From assembly GCF_947502395.1 (NCBI RefSeq), contig NZ_CANMZM010000002.1, positions 930,001-994,000 of the forward strand: a DNA stretch of 64,000 nucleotides, given 5' to 3'. This document shows positions 63,347 through 64,000 of this stretch, one piece after another. Below the pieces are notes generated by a model, which saw only the letters and a program-made list of their open reading frames with translations, had not been told where the DNA came from and did no database searches. Positions within the stretch are counted from its first letter, which is position 1; each line of letters opens with the position of its first letter. Position numbers and translations under genes: made by a program. Origin of the DNA: an uncultured Erythrobacter sp. (GTDB taxonomy: Bacteria; Pseudomonadota; Alphaproteobacteria; Sphingomonadales; Sphingomonadaceae).

Positions 63347-64000
63347 ATGACGCTATCGCGCCTTGATCTTGATGGAACCTCCTCACCTCGTGGCTTAGTG
63401 ACCAAGATTCTAAAGGCTCTGCCCAGCTTGAGCCTTCCTATGCCTATCGAGGACATTGCAAGAGCGCTCGACATTGCTGAAATCGAAGAGATTGAAACGG
63501 AAGGATTTGTTGGCGGCCTTGTCACCGACGATGCTCGCAGTTCCGGCGGAATTCTTGTTCAAAAGGGCCTCGGTCGGCAGCGACGACGTTTCACAATTGC
63601 CCATGAGCTAGGGCATTTCTTGATCCCATTTCATCGACCCGTCACTGGCGAACAGTTCATGTGTGATAGCGCGGCTATGCGGGCATGGGACGAGAAGACC
63701 AAGAAGGGTCATTATAAGATGGAGGCGGAAGCCAACCGCTTTGCATCCACGTTGCTTGTACCTCCGCCACTCTTGCGCGAATTTCTAAAATCCTATCGGA
63801 CTGCCGATATGAAGGCAGCGATTGACGTTCATAGAGAATTCGATGTCAGTAAAGTCGTAGCTGCTAGGTGCTACGCTGAGTATTCTGGTGAGCGCGTAGC
63901 GTTTGTGGTCACGCGCAATGGAAAGGTCCTCTACAATTTCCGCAATCGCGAATTTCCTTGGATAGTGCCGACGAACGGTGCCCCCATTCCATCAGGTTCG
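63347..64000 (+). CDS. capP: CapP-like ImmA/IrrE-family metallopeptidase (3' end outside window)
   Basis: 218 residues visible from the ATG at 63347, with AGGAGAGGGG at 63331-63340. The frame is open to the last base. The zinc motif is RFTIAHELGHFL (H86, E87, H90), with Glu in KMEAEANRFASTLLVP (E126 or E128) as the third ligand, followed by PPLLREF. Such peptidases cleave an HTH partner, here CapH, after sensing a ligand. Three bases separate it from the capH stop. The C-terminal sensing domain is cut off. Confidence 0.85.
   Translation, partial: MTLSRLDLDGTSSPRGLVTKILKALPSLSLPMPIEDIARALDIAEIEEIETEGFVGGLVTDDARSSGGILVQKGLGRQRRRFTIAHELGHFLIPFHRPVTGEQFMCDSAAMRAWDEKTKKGHYKMEAEANRFASTLLVPPPLLREFLKSYRTADMKAAIDVHREFDVSKVVAARCYAEYSGERVAFVVTRNGKVLYNFRNREFPWIVPTNGAPIPSGS

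Overview
The window is a piece of an alphaproteobacterial chromosome. It is most likely from a sphingomonad of the Erythrobacteraceae type, judged from moderately high GC, the protein sequences and families such as GapR/DUF2312, DUF1244 and HWE kinases. I had no database access, so the taxonomy is inference.

Positions 1-43,850 are mostly core chromosome. They hold an MscS channel, a MATE exporter, rplJL, rpoBC, gltX, pyruvate kinase, yebC-ruvC, ubiG, aspartate kinase, purT and purU, a TonB-like protein, a PQQ-dependent dehydrogenase and an NDUFA9-like protein. Notable points are: rplJL on the opposite strand to rpoBC, with two small accessory genes between them; a TPR/HWE histidine kinase gene broken by three frameshifts (18,806-20,940); and a class III nucleotide cyclase with a SLOG-like N-terminus that lacks both purine-selecting residues (22,917-24,089). 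There are also a PilZ-XRE fusion, a degenerate GGDEF protein, and small genes for a 31-residue membrane peptide and a 40-residue lipoprotein.

At 43,855-43,941 lies tRNA-Leu(CAG). It is followed directly by a P4-type tyrosine integrase and a mobile element running to the end of the window. The element carries a transglycosylase, a primase/Toprim protein, a very large ParB, ArdC, a DUF2493/SLOG protein, SSB and several small unknown genes. Next comes a transfer module with the trwABC order: a ribbon-helix-helix protein, a TraD-like coupling ATPase and a MobF relaxase/helicase, preceded by an iteron and palindrome region that is a candidate oriT. No VirB/Trb conjugation genes are seen, so the element either continues beyond the window or is mobilised by another system.

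The element's cargo (59,973-64,000) is an anti-phage CBASS locus. On the minus strand is the operon capV (patatin phospholipase), CD-NTase, E2-like protein. Diverging from it are an XRE repressor and an ImmA/IrrE-type HExxH peptidase, matching the CapH/CapP regulatory pair. There is an E2 but no E1 and no JAB protease, as in 'short' type II CBASS. The E2 also carries a SEC-C-like zinc motif at its C-terminus. The proposed logic is: phage infection activates the CD-NTase, primed by the E2; the cyclic nucleotide activates the CapV phospholipase; and the CapH/CapP pair derepresses the operon. CapP runs off the window.
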